From Tetragonia tetragonoides (Eukaryota; Streptophyta; Magnoliopsida; Caryophyllales; Aizoaceae), in the NCBI GenBank assembly GCA_038025085.1, contig CM076148.1:30982501-31046500 (forward strand): a stretch of 64,000 bases of DNA, given 5' to 3'. The notes beneath the pieces were generated by a model. It did no database searches, was not told where the DNA came from, and worked only from the letters and a program-made list of their open reading frames with translations. Shown piece after piece: positions 20,932-33,270 of the stretch; the stretch's first letter is position 1; every line of letters starts with the position of its first letter. The translations under genes and the position numbers were made by a program.

Positions 20932-23900
20932 TCACCTCGCCTTAACATGAACTTCAATAAGATCATCATCTTCCATACCAAGGCTCTGAGGGGTTGATGC
21001 TAGATCAATTTTATCGCCGTCAAAACAAAACGCTAGGTTCTGTATATTAATCTTCGCCTTTTCTGCATACTTTCTAAAAAGCTGCTCAAAGCTCTCATCC
21101 TGAGACAATGTGAAATAGACTGCAATTAGGCAAAATATAAAAAATGTTCAAAAGTGAGGATGGTAAATGCACGACAGTTGCACAAAATCTAATTATCAAA
21201 TACACTGAATCAGATAGAACTTGGATGTTGTCTCTCTATTTGAAGATCAGAAATTAGAAGAGCTGCGTACAATATGCAGGCCTCTACCGATCAAGTATCA
21301 TTACATTAGTATCTCCAATTCTCCATCAAGTATCTCTTTTCCTCTCTATCTTGTTTCAATCAAGAAACTATATTTAAAATATTGAGCTAACTTGATTCAG
21401 CAAAGAAGGCGGTGCATTCAAATGAGAAAACATCAAACATATAAATGCCCAGTACACATCCTCTTTCTGATTTCCAGGAAGCAGCTTATCAAAAGGGGTG
21501 GGAACTGGGAAGCCACTTGACACTTCTGACCATCATCACCCCGGCCCCCCTCCCTGGTGATAAGTAACACGATCATTTCCTGACGTCATTACTGTAAAAT
21601 GTTTGAACTGCTTGGCATAATAGAATGACATTATTGCTACACTACTTCAGGTCATAAAAGATTCAGAAACGAATCAGGCAAAACTGCTATGAAATCTTCC
21701 ACCGTAATTCGTATCCCAAGTTGAATGCACACAAAAGTTTGGTCGTGACCGATCCCCCCATCAACCCTCAACCCGAAGAAGCAATTACAATTGCAGTGTC
21801 TTGTCTGGAAGAAAGTTCCAAAAGCCGCAGTTAGCAAACAGACTAGTGGTAGTTATACATATGGATCTTGTGAGCTGCATATCACCACTTCAGTGAACAA
21901 TTGCAGGCATATTGCTCCATGAACTGCGCAAGCTACTATAGGTCACTCAGTGCGACCAGTTGCACATTGTCTACTACAACAACCGCCCAGTAAGTATCCC
22001 CGAGGGCGGGCTCTGGGTTGCAAATTGTCTACTAAGCATCAATAAATGGTATGCTTATAAGCAGCAAACGACTAGCGTGTTAAGGGGTTAGTGGTTAGCC
22101 ACAGTTTCATGCCACATTAATGACTCCATATTAGCTGGTGTCATAGCTATCATTTGGTTTTCCATACCAGTAGTTTTGTCAGTGCTTTTATCTATATTAG
22201 AGACAACAGTGGCTGCTGAAACAGATGAGATGAGAAGATGGCAACTTAGGGGAAACAGAAGTACCACGTAATTTACATTGATTAGCCTATTCTTCTGTGG
22301 AGCCAGCAATATATTACAATGATTGACACATACATCAACATCAACATTACCCAGTGCCTCCAAAGAGGCTCCCGCCTAGGCAAGGTAAGAGGGGGGTCGG
22401 TTGTACGCAACCTTACCCCTGTGAGAGTGTCACAGAGAGGCTGCTTCCGTTTGACCCGAGATCCGAAGTGCAACGACCATCGACAGCTTCACAATAAATC
22501 AGAAGTGTCGACAGTTTTATGGGTCATTTTGCTTTAGTCCATTATATTTCGAAGCCAAAAAGTAGTGATGTTTTTGGCTCCACTGGACATAGTGGACATC
22601 ATTGACACAGAGGACAGTATAAGGAACAGTCGCATGACATACCGCAAATACACGAAACTGCTTCGTTCCCGCCTTGTCTTGGATAGATATGACTATTTTT
22701 GCCCGATTCGATGAAGGCTTTGGCAATTCCTCAGTATCTTCACTAAAGGACGTGCCGTGTGACGAACTTGAAAGCGCTCTTTTTGCAGCTTCTTCCACAT
22801 CTCGCAAGGCATCCTCAGCTGACTTAGCCAATAATGCCAGTTCCTGCCTTTTCAACCTGCACCGAAACACACGATTTATTAACTACGTCTAAATTTCATG
22901 GACATGGTTTATTGTAATGACTACTGTTAAGTACATCTAAAATTCTTTAGATATGAATAAAATTGTATTAATAAAGAAGAAATCATGACAATTAAAAAAC
23001 AGCTAAATTCCCCCAGTGAAATTGGACATCTGTGAGCTACACCTTACACCCACTGCAGCTTAGAAGTTTGACCCATAACAAAGCCAAATACACCACACAA
23101 TCCCAGGAAAACTCAAACGGCTTGTCACCCACAGAGAAGATCCGCGAATTCTGCTCCAACCAGAGGCACCAGAATACTGCCAATACACACACTGCTTCAG
23201 CACCCTATACCCCTTACCCCTCCCGACATCAACATACTGAGCCTGCAAATGCTGAACAATAGTAAGACTAACAAAACACTCCCCTTCACACCAAGAAGCC
23301 TTCTACGTAAAGCCCATGCAAAAATCACAACGTAAAAGACAAAAACAAGTCTCACTAGCACTCTGACACACATACACATCCGAGCAACAGTTCAACCAGG
23401 TCACCAAAGCCGAACAGATCATAAGTGTTCAACTTACCTAGTACCAAGGTGCACACAATACAAGTCAGCAATAAAAGACTATGCACCATCAGTGTTGACA
23501 CAACCACCCACTACCAACTTCTTACACAATCTTCATTAGCTTAAATATTACTTCATTGCAGTAACTTCGGGGTCCACGGAATAGCCGAGCAAGCCCTGAG
23601 ACCCACATTGCCTAAAAAGGTTATTGATTGTAGTAATTGTTCTTTCTGTACTCCAACCTAGGCCAGAAACATAGCTAAAACGACAAGCAATCTAACTTTG
23701 AATTGATGTCACCCAACAATCTGCTAAATGTCATCTTATGATATTGATGGAGTGCAGATGAAAAGAAACGACATAGTACGCATACAAATTGTTGAAAATA
23801 ACATGAAACTCAGCATGATCTTTGCAGGGAGTTCTAACGCAAATACTGTCGAATGAACAAACTTATTTGGCACCAGTGATGCCAGAGGTCTCACGACATC

Positions 23901-26900
23901 AGAAAAAGTCAAAGTACTTGTCTTTGAAATGATCTGTCATCTACTCTCTAGCTGTAGTTTCAGCGTATGTTCCATGAAATTATGTAATGACACATTCCAG
24001 AAAGAGGAAGCTCAGCCAGTTTCTGAAACAATACAACTTAGAGATACAAATGACTAGCCATCTAATACAATGGCTCACTATTATGTTGATCTAATTGAGT
24101 GGCTTTTAGGTAAAAACAGTGTATTAAAAAGCGAGCCTGCGGCGCGCCTAGGCGCACTAGGTCTTAGGCGCAGCAACCCATCGCTTTTTGAGGGTGAGGC
24201 GAAGCGATTTCAGTGAGGCGCACCGAGGCACACTCGAGGCGCACCCGAAGCGCACCCGAGAGACACCTGAGGCGCACTTGAGGTGCACTTGAGATAGATT
24301 TTGATGAAAAAAATGTTTATTTTAAAGCATTTTTTCTGTCATACACTAGTGCGCCTCACCTCACTGAGGCGCGCGCCTTCGCCTTGCGCCTAGGCTCTAT
24401 GGACCTCTATCGCCTCATTGCGCCTCGCGCCTTTTAATACATTGGGTAAAAATACAGTGACTAAACCCAGTTGCGCTTTAGGAAAGAATAACTAAGTGCT
24501 GATTACAAGAAGATGGTCTCAAGTTATTTAGACCGTCAAGTACATTTTTTTTAGATAAAGAAAAAGTATAATAACAAGATATCAAATGTACAGGAGAGGA
24601 TACCTTATCCTCTCCATAAAAGTATTTACAAACTGTCCCAATTCTGTTGCATATCAGCAATTCTGCAATTGTATAACCCCGAAACGCCCCGGCAAGGCGG
24701 CAACCCTAGCCCATCCCGTACGTGTATCCGCAAATGGTAAGATAGCATGTTCTAACAGCCTTCACTTTGTTGTATCATTCACCCGAAACGCCCCCACAAC
24801 CCTAACCCATCCAGTGCATGTATCCGCAAATGGTAACATAGCATGTTCTGGTAACCTTCACTTTATTGTATCATTCACCTGAAAATGTGCTCACACCCTA
24901 ACTTCAATTATTCCAAATAAGACAACTATTAAGTTTACTACTTCCATTGTGTGGCTGAAGTGCTGAACAGATCATTTAAAATTAGGTACAAAGAATTATG
25001 TATTTCTGACAGTCTCAGTTTGGTAGCTCACCCCTAATACTTGAAGGAGAAAATCATTAGATTTTGCATGAATAGTGTCTCAATATGATAGCATTCTTTG
25101 AAGAACGCAAGGATATTCTACAAGAAAGAAAGCAATAAGCATAAAAACAAGGATCCCGTAGAGGGCTGGGAAAGAAAACAATAAGGGGCATGTGATATGA
25201 TAGTTTCTTATACAACTTAGAATATCAAGCTTCAAAATTACACAATATTCTTTGTCCAGCAACACAAGTCCATTCTACAGAGCTAAAGTTGACACTGTTG
25301 GGATCTTTTAGCCTTAATTTAGTTAATTATAATGGACTAAGGCCGTGTTTGGTTGGAGGGAACAAATCTATACCAGGAAGTTGATTTTCCAATTTTCTGC
25401 TGTTTGGTCCCTGCAGTTTGAAAATCTATTTTAGTTTGAGCATTACTTTCCAAGAGGATGGAAAACTTTTTTCCTCAAACCGAGAACAAAAATGAATTTC
25501 AGCACTCCAAGTGTCTCTTTGTTTTACAACCGTTTAAGTTATTCTCTCTTTAACTCCCTTTCCTCCTCTCTCTCGTACTTTTCATCCTATTCTAACTCCT
25601 CAGATTTTCATTCTTCTGTGCTATTATTTATTCACTCTCTTTACCCCCTCATCTCCTCTCTCCTGATCAACCACAATAGGGCCACCAAATTACTTTTAGA
25701 TTTTGATTATTCCAATTTGCAACAACACTATATGACCAAAGATTCTAAGCTCTCAATTAGATGCTACAAAAAGTAGAGAAAAAAGTACATCGGATCCGTG
25801 ATGCTTATTTGCATTTGATGGAGCTCTTTTCCTGGAACATCAGAGCATTTGATGGAGTTTTACATTGTACTAAACAATGAAAAAATGGACTAAAATCTTA
25901 ATTTGGCTTGAAAGAATTTTGAACTGAAAAAGAATTACCATGATGTTTCAACCAAACACAGGCTAAATGAATATGGTTCATCAAACTTCTACAAATAACA
26001 CACAATGTGTTTCCAAAGAAAGGCCAAATGGACAAAATCTTTTTGTAATTGAAAGGTAAGGCCATTAACATCTAACCGCCGCCCCCATCTGAACCCCTGT
26101 TTAACTTGCCAACAGTAGGAGCTTTGAGAGGCACTAGGTTGATGTGGTATATATATACTTCTAGCAGAAGACTAAATCATATCAACTTTTCACATAGATT
26201 AATATCTTACTCTAAAGCCTACGCAGTTATTCTATCACAGGAGAGCAACAATAAATACTAAGGTTCAAAATTTCCTATACTGAAGCTGTTAAAACAATAC
26301 AACATAATTGTCTCTAATCATTCATGCACTACCCGCAGAACAGCACAAGCACAGGCAGATGCAGGCAGCACAAAGAAAATGTTTTGTGCTGCGTATCTCG
26401 ATACAATAAAAAGCAATGCCAGACTAACCACACTGCAGAGAATAGGAAAATCCGCTATAAGCCTCATTTCTGTTTGGGCAAAGAAATAATTAAATGAAGC
26501 AGAAATCAGGTTATGAGCTCCTTTTGGTCTCACTTGTTTAAAGCTAACTTGAAAGCACATGCCAATAAGCCTTCTTTCTACCTTCCTACTTCCTATTTCT
26601 CCGAATTAGATGATCCAAAAAAAGCACCCATGACAAGTATAGAGCTAAAACAAATGTCAACAATTACACTCTAAAACGTGGGGGCAGAAATCTTTGGACC
26701 ATGCAAGGGGAAAAAGAAATCCACAGTATTGAGTTCTACCAATAGCGACTGGAGGACAATTAAAAGCTTGTTAAGGTTCTCTCACAATGAAGGCACGAGT
26801 AAATTCTCCACTTTAGACGAGACACCATACCATTAGACATGTAAATGTTATTCATCAGTCGTATTATAACAAGCTTGTTCAATTAATTTCTCTAACGACT

Positions 26901-29002
26901 GTACAGAATGCTGTTAAGTCTCTACAACAATCAGCTCCCAGGAGCTGCAGTCCCAAATTTCACTCAAGTCCACAAAATTATATCTGAAACATCACGCATC
27001 TCTCAAAGGATACAAGAGAATGAACCAACAAGGAGGAAGCAGAGACATACGCTTCACAAGGTATAACTCCACCCAATGGAGTTACAAAACTCCCCCGACC
27101 CACAGCGGACCTACTACAAGGATCCGTAATTCCATTCTTAATCAACTTAAGTGTTAATTCCATAGCAACAGAAAATCATTTTGTCATAGGCATTTCAGTT
27201 GCAACTCCAAAAGAAAGAAGGAAATTCCGTAGCAACAGAAAAGCATTTTGTAGCATCCACAAACATGATGTTATCGCTCGGCATTGCATCACTTATTGGA
27301 AATGTATACTCACAATATCAAGCTTCAAAATTACACAATTATCTATGTCCAGCATCACTTAAGGGAGGTCATCTGAAAGAAAAGGGAAGAAGGCTGGGGG
27401 TAGTCAATTGAGAAGTTAAGGATTTCTTTATGTTGTTGAGAAGCTTACTGGTTGCCAAATGCCAATGTACAACAAACTTATTGCTGTTAAAAGAAAATCC
27501 TAGATGTACTTTGTTGCCCATTGCCATTCTTGAATAGCTCATAAGTATACATTCTTGATGTACAAGCTTTTCTATACCATGTCACTAAGGATCTACAGGG
27601 TACAGTTGAGGCCATGGAAAAGAAATACCTACACTTCCAACTATGATACAATGTCTACTGTTCAAGGAAAGGGTGAAGCAAAGCTTGCAGAATGAGCTGA
27701 GCTCACACGCATAGAATTTGTAACACGTCCAACCACGGCCACCTAATTCAAGCCTCTTGACTTCTAACCTAAACCTTATGTCAGAAAAGCTCTAAATTCT
27801 AATGCAAAATGCCAAAAACACATCCTAATTTCAAATTCTCATCTATTTGAGGTTTATCATTTATCAATTGCATTTAGAAACCTAAAGGTTTACAAGAAGT
27901 AAGCAAGTTCAACCAACCGAGTAAACAACTTATCCTAAACTCTTATATTCATATTTTTCATCCCATCCAACATTAATTGAATTCTAGGACTTTCTAAGTC
28001 AAGCCATGTCAAATCTCACTGATTAATTAATCTAGTAACATCAATTGAAATTATCACTATACTTTTCAGAAACAAATACTTTGAACAATTTTATACAAAA
28101 ATAGCAGCTTGTTCGATATTAAAAAAATAGTGATCAAAAGCTAACTACAATCCAAATTCAAACCAAGGCATGTTAACAGACTCAAAATGGAACCAAAATT
28201 TTCAATGAAAGACTACAGGAAACCAAGAAAAACAAACCAAATTTAGACAGAAAAGAAAGCATCATGGACCAATACCCAATACCCAATACTCACCCAAGTT
28301 TTTTCTCCCCAATTGCAAGTACAAGGAAAATCAAAGCACAAAAACATCATAATCACTAAGTGAAACATAGTTTAATATTAATTAGCATAAATGCAAATAA
28401 AGGGAGGCAAAATATTACCTCAATTCCCTAATTGCAGAATCCTCTAGCTTAGAGGTAGGCACTGTAATTTTTGGAGGTGGTGGTAACCAGTCATCATCAT
28501 CATCAAGGTCAATTGCCACAACAGGCTTCCCTTCCTTATTATTGTCATCAACTTTGGTATTCTTTTTATTATTCTAAAATCCCACCAATAAAATCACACA
28601 AAAAACGAAACCCACAATCAAAATCAAAACATAAACATAACCCATCAATGAAGTCAATATATATAACGAGTTATCCAAGAAATTACATCAGTTTTTGCAA
28701 TTTTTCTTCGCTTGGGTGAAACAGAAGGGGAATTATCCGAATCATCATCTGCCATAAAATAAAATTAAATTCAATAAAAATAACCATGAATTTATAAGAG
28801 AGAGAAACGCAAGCACAGATAAAGTGAAAGAGGAAATACCATCAAGGGAGATGAAATTGACGGGCTGTACACGACGATAATCGAATAACGGTTCAAATTC
28901 TTCATTTGAATCCCCCTATCAAAAATACAACAACAATATTAAACAAAATTTGAAATCAATAATATAAAAATTTGAATATCTTTGGCAAAGATTACTCACC
29001 AT
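20932..29002 (-). CDS. Rad60/NIP45-type SUMO-like-domain protein (six exons, 225 aa)
   Basis: Coding exons, minus strand: 29000-29002 (only the ATG), 28840-28915, 28687-28748, 28419-28573, 22643-22856 and 20932-21099. All junctions are GT-AG and the frame is continuous. The N-terminal half is acidic and low-complexity (SLDDDDSDNS, PKRRK basic patch, AIDLDDDDDWLPPPP). A helical, charged segment follows (RLKRQELALLAKSAEDAL). From about residue 152 there is a ubiquitin/SUMO-like fold (KIVISIQDKAGTKQFRVF, NLAFCFDGDKIDL, LGMEDDDLIEVHV). This resembles plant proteins annotated as ubiquitin-like/Rad60-SLD, related to fungal Esc2/Rad60 and animal NIP45, which work with SUMO enzymes in genome stability. 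No C-terminal Gly-Gly is present, so it is a domain protein and not a conjugated modifier. Intron 4 is 5.56 kb and repeat-filled. Confidence 0.88.
22335..22490. mobile_element. SINE-like fragment (Au/TS type) in Rad60-like intron 5
   Basis: The sequence includes gcctaggcaaggtaag, ggtcggttgtacgcaacc and ttacccctgtgagag, wording typical of a widespread plant SINE. It is followed by gaggctgcttccgtttgac. Similar fragments occur in the permease introns at 47735-48048 and 50648-50702. Confidence 0.5.
24121..24442. mobile_element. GC-rich inverted-repeat element (gcgcctag words) in intron 4
   Basis: The left end gtattaaaaagcg and right end cgcgccttttaatac are complementary. The interior is full of gaggcgcac words in one orientation on the left and gtgcgcctc words on the right. 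Imperfect direct repeats flank it: ggtaaaaacagtg (24109-24121) and ggtaaaaatacagtg (24445-24459). It contrasts strongly with the AT-rich intron. No ORF is present. Confidence 0.6.
24678..24881. repeat. tandem duplication, about 103-bp unit, in intron 4
   Basis: Two head-to-tail copies start cccgaaacgcccc at 24678 and 24781 and share atgtatccgcaaatggtaa.atagcatgttct and ttcactttRttgtatcattc, with scattered differences. Confidence 0.8.
25341..25963. mobile_element. Harbinger/Tourist-like non-autonomous element in intron 4
   Basis: Ends are ggccgtgtttggttg and caaccaaacacaggc, a 15-bp inverted repeat with one mismatch. They are flanked by the 3-bp direct repeat taa on both sides, the target preference of PIF/Harbinger elements. 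It is 623 bp with no transposase ORF. Confidence 0.75.
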
Positions 29003-29149
29003 CTTCGCTCTCAATCTATTTCACTCTGTTCTCTGTTTCTCTCTCTAAAAGTCGAATTTCAAATTCTGGGTTTTTTCTACTCCGTATAGGCTGCGCAACA
29101 ATGGTAACACATAACTGTATGGTTTCAGAAAAACAAAAAAAACATTAAG
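29003..29149 (-). promoter_or_regulatory. short 5' region of the Rad60-like gene up to the LTR border
   Basis: Only 147 bp separate the ATG from the LTR of the neighbouring element. The part next to the ATG is CT-rich on the plus strand (GAGA-rich on the gene strand), as in plant 5' UTRs. No clear TATA box is seen here, so the core promoter may lie in or beyond the LTR. Confidence 0.4.
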
Positions 29150-29347
29150 TGTTGTGGAAAAAAACAACTAAAGTAATAGAGAGTAGAGAGTAAATGGGGG
29201 AGAGACATCACTGTATTATTCATATGGGATATATATGGTATAAGAGGGGTTAGGGTTTTGCTTGTAGAGCAATAACTCTAGTATAAGTATCTAGGTGGAA
29301 TATCTCTATTATATATGTATATCCACACAATAGTATATTTCATAACA
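29150..29347 (-). repeat. 3' LTR of the non-coding element
   Basis: 198 bp. On the element strand it contains AAAACCCTAACCCC (a telo-box-like motif) followed 10-20 bp later by TATATAT, a plausible promoter layout. It reads toward the Rad60-like gene. Confidence 0.8.
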
Positions 29348-29375
29348 CTCCCCTTTGAATGTACATCACTAAAGA

Positions 29376-29940
29376 ATATGCCTCGTTAAAACCTTAGTAG
29401 GAAAACCCAGTGGGATAAAAATCTAGTGTAGGAAAAAGAGTACATTCTTCTTCAATACGCATGAGTTGCTGCCTCATTAAAAACCTTGCCTGGAAGACCC
29501 AGTGGGACAAAACCATGGCTAAGGGAAAAAGAGTGCAGCGCGTATTTTCTCCTTCTCATGACAATATCCGTCTAATCTTCAAGTTGATTCAACTGGGGTC
29601 CTCAGTAGGAAATGTCTTCTTACTTGTGTTGACTCCTGCATGTTTAAAATATGATTTTAACAATCTTCATATTTCCCTTGAATATGATGTATATAACTTT
29701 CATTCGTATCAATATAATTTCAAACAATTATATATCCAACAAAGGGAGACATTAATATGGAACTCTCTAGATTTCATAATATCCTTGTTATGCTGCCTTG
29801 TTAAAAACCCTGTTAGGTAAAATCCAATGGGATAAAAACCTCAACGAAGGGAAAAAGAGTACAGCCACTACTTCACCAAAACCTTTGTTAGGAAAACCCA
29901 ATGGGAAAAACCTACGCAATAGGAGAAAAACGTGAAGTGC
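29376..29940. repeat. four diverged copies of a ~75-bp block with cccaRtggga
   Basis: Copies start near 29376, 29471, 29788 and 29872. Each has the order ctcRttaaaaacctt, aggaaaaccca, Rtgggataaaaacc and gaaggaaaaagagtaca, with individual changes. They lie next to the 3' LTR inside the element; similar wording is common in plant copia 3' noncoding regions. Confidence 0.7.
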
Positions 29941-30140
29941 AAAAAGTCTCATCCTTTTATAGCAATTTCACAATATATGAGCAATTTCCACAATTCTAAA
30001 CCATTTTACATAAACCTTCTTTGGGAGGTCTTTAATAATATAGATATAAACCTTCTACCTGAGGTCAATATCTTTCACTGCTCATATTTTTCATATCATC
30101 ATGAAATATTTGTAATTTTGGGAATGAGAGGAAATATTCT

Positions 30141-31185
30141 ATGGCACTTCAGGACCATAAGATTCACCTATTTCATAATCATGGTACTTCAGGACCATAA
30201 CAATCTCAATATTATATATCACCAATAGGTCATCACAAATGTGATCTTCACTTAAGCTCTCTACCTTTGAGAATGTTCTAATTATTTTGTGACCGATAAT
30301 CTCATAGCATGCTCAAACTTCTGGTTGAGACAATAATCAATTCATTCAAAACTCTGTTAAAGAGGTTTTTGTATCTTACATCACGTCATATCCAAATCGT
30401 GAATGCTTTCCAACAAAATATCTTGCCTCATTCTCATTTAACTTATTTAAGACAAATAATTCATATATGTCATTGATTCATGGACTTTAGTAACTTTGAG
30501 TATCAGAGGTTCATATAATTTCAATATAAGCTCTTCAGGAGCTTTTCACTTATTCAAAGGTTCATGTTTGCCATTACACATATCCAACAAGTAAGGCATT
30601 TAAAGTCTTTCAACGACTATATCTTCAATCCTTCAGGGATTGACATACCATAGGAGTACACATCTCCTTTTATAGGTTTTCGCCTATAAAATATGTAGTC
30701 ACTTACACAACTACATTTCAATGAAAATGTGTGCATGCATTATGAGATGAAATTAATAAATTAGTAAATGTTAAATAAATAGAAATAAGATATAAAATAT
30801 AATGACATGTATGATGTATGACTTATAATCTATATGCATTCAATGTATGACTCGATAATGTGAACTGTACAGTTTGGATATCAAATCCATAATTTGATTT
30901 GGACTGCAGGTCCATGAGCTCATTTTTCAACTTTCAATCAATAATATGTCGACAATTATATGGACTTTATAAATATGATCCCCGTTCATATGTCCATCTC
31001 ATCTTGCATATGCATGTCGGTTCCTTCATATACCGGTAATAAAAATATTAAACGTTGAAATCTAATACTCAACTTTGTTAATCCATCAGTACTGGTAAAT
31101 GATATCTGAATATTTTCTTAGGAGGTACCTTTTCCTTTTTCTTATAGGCTATCTATTTTGATTCAGATATCCATGCCTCTTCAAT

Positions 31186-31263
<78 letters not shown>

Positions 31264-33270
31264 TTGTTTATATTTCAAAACTCTTCGTGAGTATCAACCA
31301 AACTGCACGATCTTGCCATGTTTGTATAATAGATTTTCATTAGGAACCGATATTCAATTAATTTGAATGAAAGTAAACTCAATATTCTACACTTTAAGTG
31401 TATCAATTCTAACATGACTAGCAAGATATCTCAATTCTCAAAACATGAATCTCTACAACCGATTTGTGCCTCGATATGCCTCCCAAAGGGTCATAGTTGT
31501 GCGACAGTCAAATCATAAAGTTTCATGCTTGAATATATAGAGATTTGAAATAAAGCTGGTATATATGTATATGTATATGAACCACAAATTTATATCATGT
31601 TCTGAACTTCTGGTTCAGATGGGGATCAACATCGTACATACTTAATGTATGTCTTTGTTTTCTTCAGCTTTCCTCTATTATTCTCCCCCTAAGCTGAAAA
31701 AACTATCTCTCATGGACAGTTGTAAATGGGCATTTCATTATATTGAAATTCAGCTTAGATCAACCACGTTCTCATCTTCTCTCGATGAGTTTCACTTTAT
31801 TAGTTCTCTGGTGGAGAATAATAATTTTAGGGAGTAATATTATAATTTGCAGTTGGTGTTCTATGTGCTCATATAATTGCCCAATACAAGAGATCAAATA
31901 TTGATAAAAACGCTCAAAACATACTTTATAACGAACTTGCATAATGCAATGCAACTCATCTTTTACGTGATCTTCTGGCCACTTAATCTCAATTTATACA
32001 AGTTGCTATCAATATCTCTTGTCTCTTTTCGAATCAAACTAATTTATTATTCGAAACAAAATATATACTCCATCTCGTTGTCAGTCTTGCCTTTAAACAT
32101 CATAGTAATAAAACACGAGAGAGTATGAGCACATTATCATGTATTCATTCAAGAGAAACTTCAGGTTCTCGAAACGGATGTCTTCATACCCGGATGGCCT
32201 AAACTGTTACATCAGCAAAATATTTCACGTAACTAACTTCTGGTTAGTTTTAGCTCAGTAATAATCAACTTTGACGTAGTCATTTATACGTGATTCTGGC
32301 CAGATGTATGATGTGACAAAGACATAACTTATGTCTCTTTAATAATAGCAAGACTATCTCATTGATTCTTTCGGGAAGATAGTTGATGCTCTTCTAGAGC
32401 ATGTTCTCATCGTATTCATATAAATACCGATGGACATTATCTATCGGTTGGATAGATATCTTTGTTTATGCATAAGTCCATTATCATACTACAAGGTTAT
32501 CAATATAATTAACACTTTGTGTTTCTTGCAAAAACCATATGACCTTGTTTATCTCATGTTTGAACGCGAATATAATTCCAGTTCACATTCTATCTCCCCC
32601 TTTTCCGTACATTCGTAGTAGGAAATAAAAATCCAAAACACAATCAAAATTACTGTCCCAGCAATAATTATATAGGGGGTACAAGTTTCTAACTTCATAT
32701 GCATATTGAATATACGCATTTCCCCACTTAATTTTGGACTTCAAGTCAAAGATTAATTCGTTGCATCGTTGTATTAACAAAATCAAACTTGCAACTCCAA
32801 GGGACTTCTGGCCCTTATTTAATTTGTTGACTCAAGCGGGGGACGATGTCAATCTACAATCACGAACTTCAGGTCATGATAATTGGATCATCAAATAATT
32901 TCTCCTTTATTTAATTATAGATACTCCTTTGTGATATTCGGATCACTATCAATAATTTTTATATTAATCTTCATGGATATACATTTTCAAATCAACTTTG
33001 GACTTCGGGCCAAAGGATTGTTTCGTCATTGTAAAATATTTACGAAACTTCACACATTTTTCTGGGACTTCTGGCCCAAATTTTCATGAACTGTTGGTTC
33101 ATCTATTCAATGTAATATCATTATATTCATGAGCTTCAGGTCATGATTGTGAGTCACCATCCAATTTCTATCTCATTGGAGATACCCCTTTTTGAAATCC
33201 GCAAGATTACTACAAATAATGTCCATCATATAGGGGGGTTTGACTTTATACGAGGGTCTTGTGCCCTTGT
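30141..33270. repeat. series of ~16 stem-loops sharing the loop CTTC(A/T)GG
   Basis: Examples: CTCAA-ACTTCTGG-TTGAG (30312-30329), AAGCT-CTTCAGG-AGCTT (30528-30544), TCAATC-CTTCAGG-GATTGA (30625-30643), TCTGAA-CTTCTGG-TTCAGA (31601-31619), GAGAA-ACTTCAGG-TTCTC (32153-32170), AACTAA-CTTCTGG-TTAGTT (32231-32249), AAGGG-ACTTCTGG-CCCTT (32799-32816), CTTTGG-ACTTCGGG-CCAAAG (32996-33015). Others are at 30141, 30181, 32386, 32859, 33063, 33086, 33127 and 33250. The loop is conserved; the stems differ but stay self-complementary. Confidence 0.8.
31188..31258. repeat. (TA)n microsatellite
   Basis: About 35 TA dinucleotides inside the non-coding LTR element. Confidence 0.97.

Noticed and set aside
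29250..29280. Interstitial telomere repeat (ggggttagggtttt)
   Set aside because: Only about one and a half units; better read as a telo-box-like promoter motif in the LTR.
31158..31366. Tyr/Ile-rich ORFs over the (TA)n tract
   Set aside because: Translation of a microsatellite.
29376..33270. CRISPR-like or tandem array interpretation of the repeated motifs
   Set aside because: Spacing is irregular, repeats are short and hairpin-shaped with variable stems, and the context is a plant LTR element.
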